This document shows positions 62,443-64,000 of a DNA stretch of 64,000 nt, piece after piece. Both the position numbers and the translations under genes were made by a program. The DNA is taken from NCBI RefSeq assembly GCF_000350225.1, contig NW_005179056.1, forward strand, positions 62,001-126,000, written 5' to 3'. Below the pieces are notes generated by a model. The model saw only the letters and a list, made by a program, of their open reading frames with translations, was not told the DNA's origin and ran no database searches. Origin of the DNA: Chondrus crispus (Eukaryota; Rhodophyta; Florideophyceae; Gigartinales; Gigartinaceae). Position 1 is the stretch's first letter; each line of letters begins with the position of its first letter.

Positions 62443-64000
62443 CGGGGACGTCCGCGTCCACGGGTTGTAGAGCTAGAGAAATGTCCGACCGCGCTATCGG
62501 TACGATCGCCTCCGTTCCCTCTAACAACTCCGCCCCCCGGTCAGTGTCCTCCGTTTCTCCGTTCGCGTTCATTTGCGCGCGTGCCGACTGCTCGTCCCTT
62601 TTCTTAGCCTGCGTTGACCCCCTCTGCCCTTCCCGCGCGACCTTGAGCGCGTCCGTGGGCCTTTCCTTCGTCAGAGTTTTCTCTCCCCCTTTTTTTTTCA
62701 GCGACGTGCGGTGTGACAGAGGTGAGGGCGGAGACGTGCGGCGTGCTGACCAATTGTATCGCTCCCTCTTGTCGGCCGGAGGCGCGGGGGAGCGGGGTTT
62801 GTCTGATCAGTTGGCGGGTGCGTATTCATTCGCTACTCTTCTTCTTGCCGCTCGCCGTCGAGGCGAGAGCGCGAAGACGCGAAGTCCGTTTTCTACCTGG
62901 CGCACCTCGCCTTCGTGGCGGGCGCGCCGGCGCCTGTGCCTCGGGCGGTGGCGGCCGGTACTGCCCCCCCGTCGTACAGTAGACTTGCCGGCCCTCGCTG
63001 CCCGTGGCGAGGGCCCAGCGCGCGGCGAAGCGCGACGACGATCCTTATCCTTGTCGGCCCTCGCCACCGATGGCGAGGGCGCCGCGCGCAACGCCGCGCG
63101 ACGCATGCAATTATTCTTGGCCCACTCGCCGTCGGCGGCGAGGGCTTGTAGGGCAGCGCGGTTGCCTGTCATTCCCGTCGCGTGGAGTATCCGGCCCGCG
63201 GCCCCACTCCGCGCTGCGGTGCGGCGGAAAGTCCGCGTGGAAGCGCCTGGGCCTCGCAAGCTCGGCCCGCGGCGCTCCCCGAGGACTTTTTCCGGCGCTT
63301 CTCGCGCTCCGGTTCCACCGAGGCAAGGTCCCACGCGGGTGTCATCTTCGTCCCCAGGCAATCGGGGCGAGGGCAGAGCGCGCGGTATTCTCCTTATCAA
63401 CGCGCCCATCGCCATCGAGGCGCGGGCGCAGGACGCACTGAAGCTCGTATTGTCCTTGGGACCCCTCGCCATCGGTGACGAGGGCCCAACGTGCGACGAA
63501 CGTTCTTATCCTCGGCGTCCCTCGCCATTCGGGGCGAGGGCGCGCGACGCGGTCGTTCTTCTTGATGCCTCTCGCCGTCGGTGGCGAGGGCACGGCGTGC
63601 AGTAGTCGTCTTCTTTCGCGCCCCTCGCCGTCCGGAGGCGGGGGCGCGAGCGCGCGGGCGGTGGTCTTTCACTTGGCGTCCCTCTCCGTCTGAGGCGAGG
63701 GCGCGGCGCGCTGGTACAGCACGAGGAATTCGTCTTCTGGCGCGGCGCCTGTCCTTATCTTTCGCGCCCCTCGCCTTCCGGGCGGCGGGGGCGCGAGTGC
63801 GTGGCATTCGTCTCCTTCAGCGCGCCGCCTCGCCACTGGGGTGAGGACTCAGACGCACGGCGTCCGTTCTCTCCTTCAGCGCGCCCCTCGCCACCGCGGC
63901 AAGGGCGCAGACGCACGGCGTCCGTTCTCTCCTTAGCGTCCTTGGCGTCGTGGCGAGGGCGCCGGAGCGCGGCTCCGATGCCCACGCGCGGGGTGCGGGG
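62443..64000. repeat. GC-rich array of hairpin-bearing repeats inside the terminal element
   Basis: From about 62850 to 63960 a degenerate unit of roughly 50-65 bp recurs about 15 times, each with a CCTCGCC...GGCGAGG hairpin (for example CCCTCGCC, 6-nt loop, GGCGAGGG near 63060-63080) followed by a GCGCG-rich spacer and often a CTCCTTATC or TTCTT motif. ORFs on both strands here (plus 62481-63605; minus 63472-62807 and 63807-63397) follow the repeat and I do not call them genes. By position relative to the 3' LTR, an antisense accessory gene could start on the plus strand at 62481, but no shared motif supports this. Confidence 0.6.

Noticed and set aside
62481..63605. 374-codon plus-strand ORF beside the terminal LTR, a possible fourth antisense accessory gene
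   Set aside because: Position fits, but none of the shared accessory motifs are present and the frame follows the hairpin repeat array. It would be reconsidered if sequence beyond the window showed gag-pol on the minus strand.

Overview
The window is eukaryotic DNA and almost entirely a nest of transposable elements. There are no operons, ribosome-binding sites, rRNA genes, convincing tRNA genes or CRISPR arrays. I recognise Ty1/copia elements, chromodomain Ty3/gypsy elements (chromoviruses), solo LTRs, a pogo-like DNA transposon, a tnp2-like transposase scrap, and a mosaic of truncated host-type genes (KDM5/JmjC demethylase, DEG protease, SPT4, a Golgi-type glycosyltransferase). The element types and plant-like DEG fragment would suit a TE-rich alga such as a red alga; that assignment is an inference of low certainty.

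Layout. 1-5.3 kb: copia element A, minus strand, cut by the window edge, with gag and pol joined by a very clear -1 frameshift signal. 5.9-6.4 kb: foldback-like inverted repeat. 6.4-7.8 kb: decayed gag/protease fragment ending at two abutting palindromes. 7.95-18.4 kb: gypsy element 1, minus strand (LTR, PBS, gag, pol, chromodomain), with a plus-strand antisense accessory ORF beyond pol. 20.2-25.8 kb: decayed gypsy element 3, plus strand, interrupted by an LTR insertion and carrying the same antisense accessory gene. 26.2-26.95 kb: LTR of the element 1 family. 27.06-29.99 kb: pogo-like transposon with TA target duplication, itself hit by a solo LTR.

30.4-38.4 kb: another gypsy pol (element 4), split first by a 5.7 kb segment of host-gene fragments bounded by short inverted repeats (a candidate gene-capturing transposon), then by a solo LTR, then by gypsy element 2. 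38.4-49.0 kb: gypsy element 2, plus strand, nearly full length, with a long antisense accessory gene. 49.0-54.7 kb: copia element B inside the 3' LTR of element 2; its LTRs differ at only about 4 of 404 positions. 54.7-56.7 kb: LTR pieces, a tnp2-like fragment and the 3' end of another copia. 58.4-58.9 kb: two-zinc-finger gene. 59.0-61.7 kb: copia element C, frameshifted, cut in RT by the 3' LTR of a minus-strand element whose GC-rich hairpin-repeat interior runs to the window end.

The main points of interest are: (1) an accessory gene antisense to pol shared by three gypsy elements; (2) the 5.7 kb gene-fragment mosaic with its own terminal and subterminal inverted repeats; (3) a slippery heptamer plus predicted pseudoknot in copia A; (4) two abutting near-perfect palindromes at 7.8-7.9 kb; and (5) LTR-young elements that nevertheless have altered catalytic motifs and in-frame stops. 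All homology calls were made by eye from motifs, without database searches.
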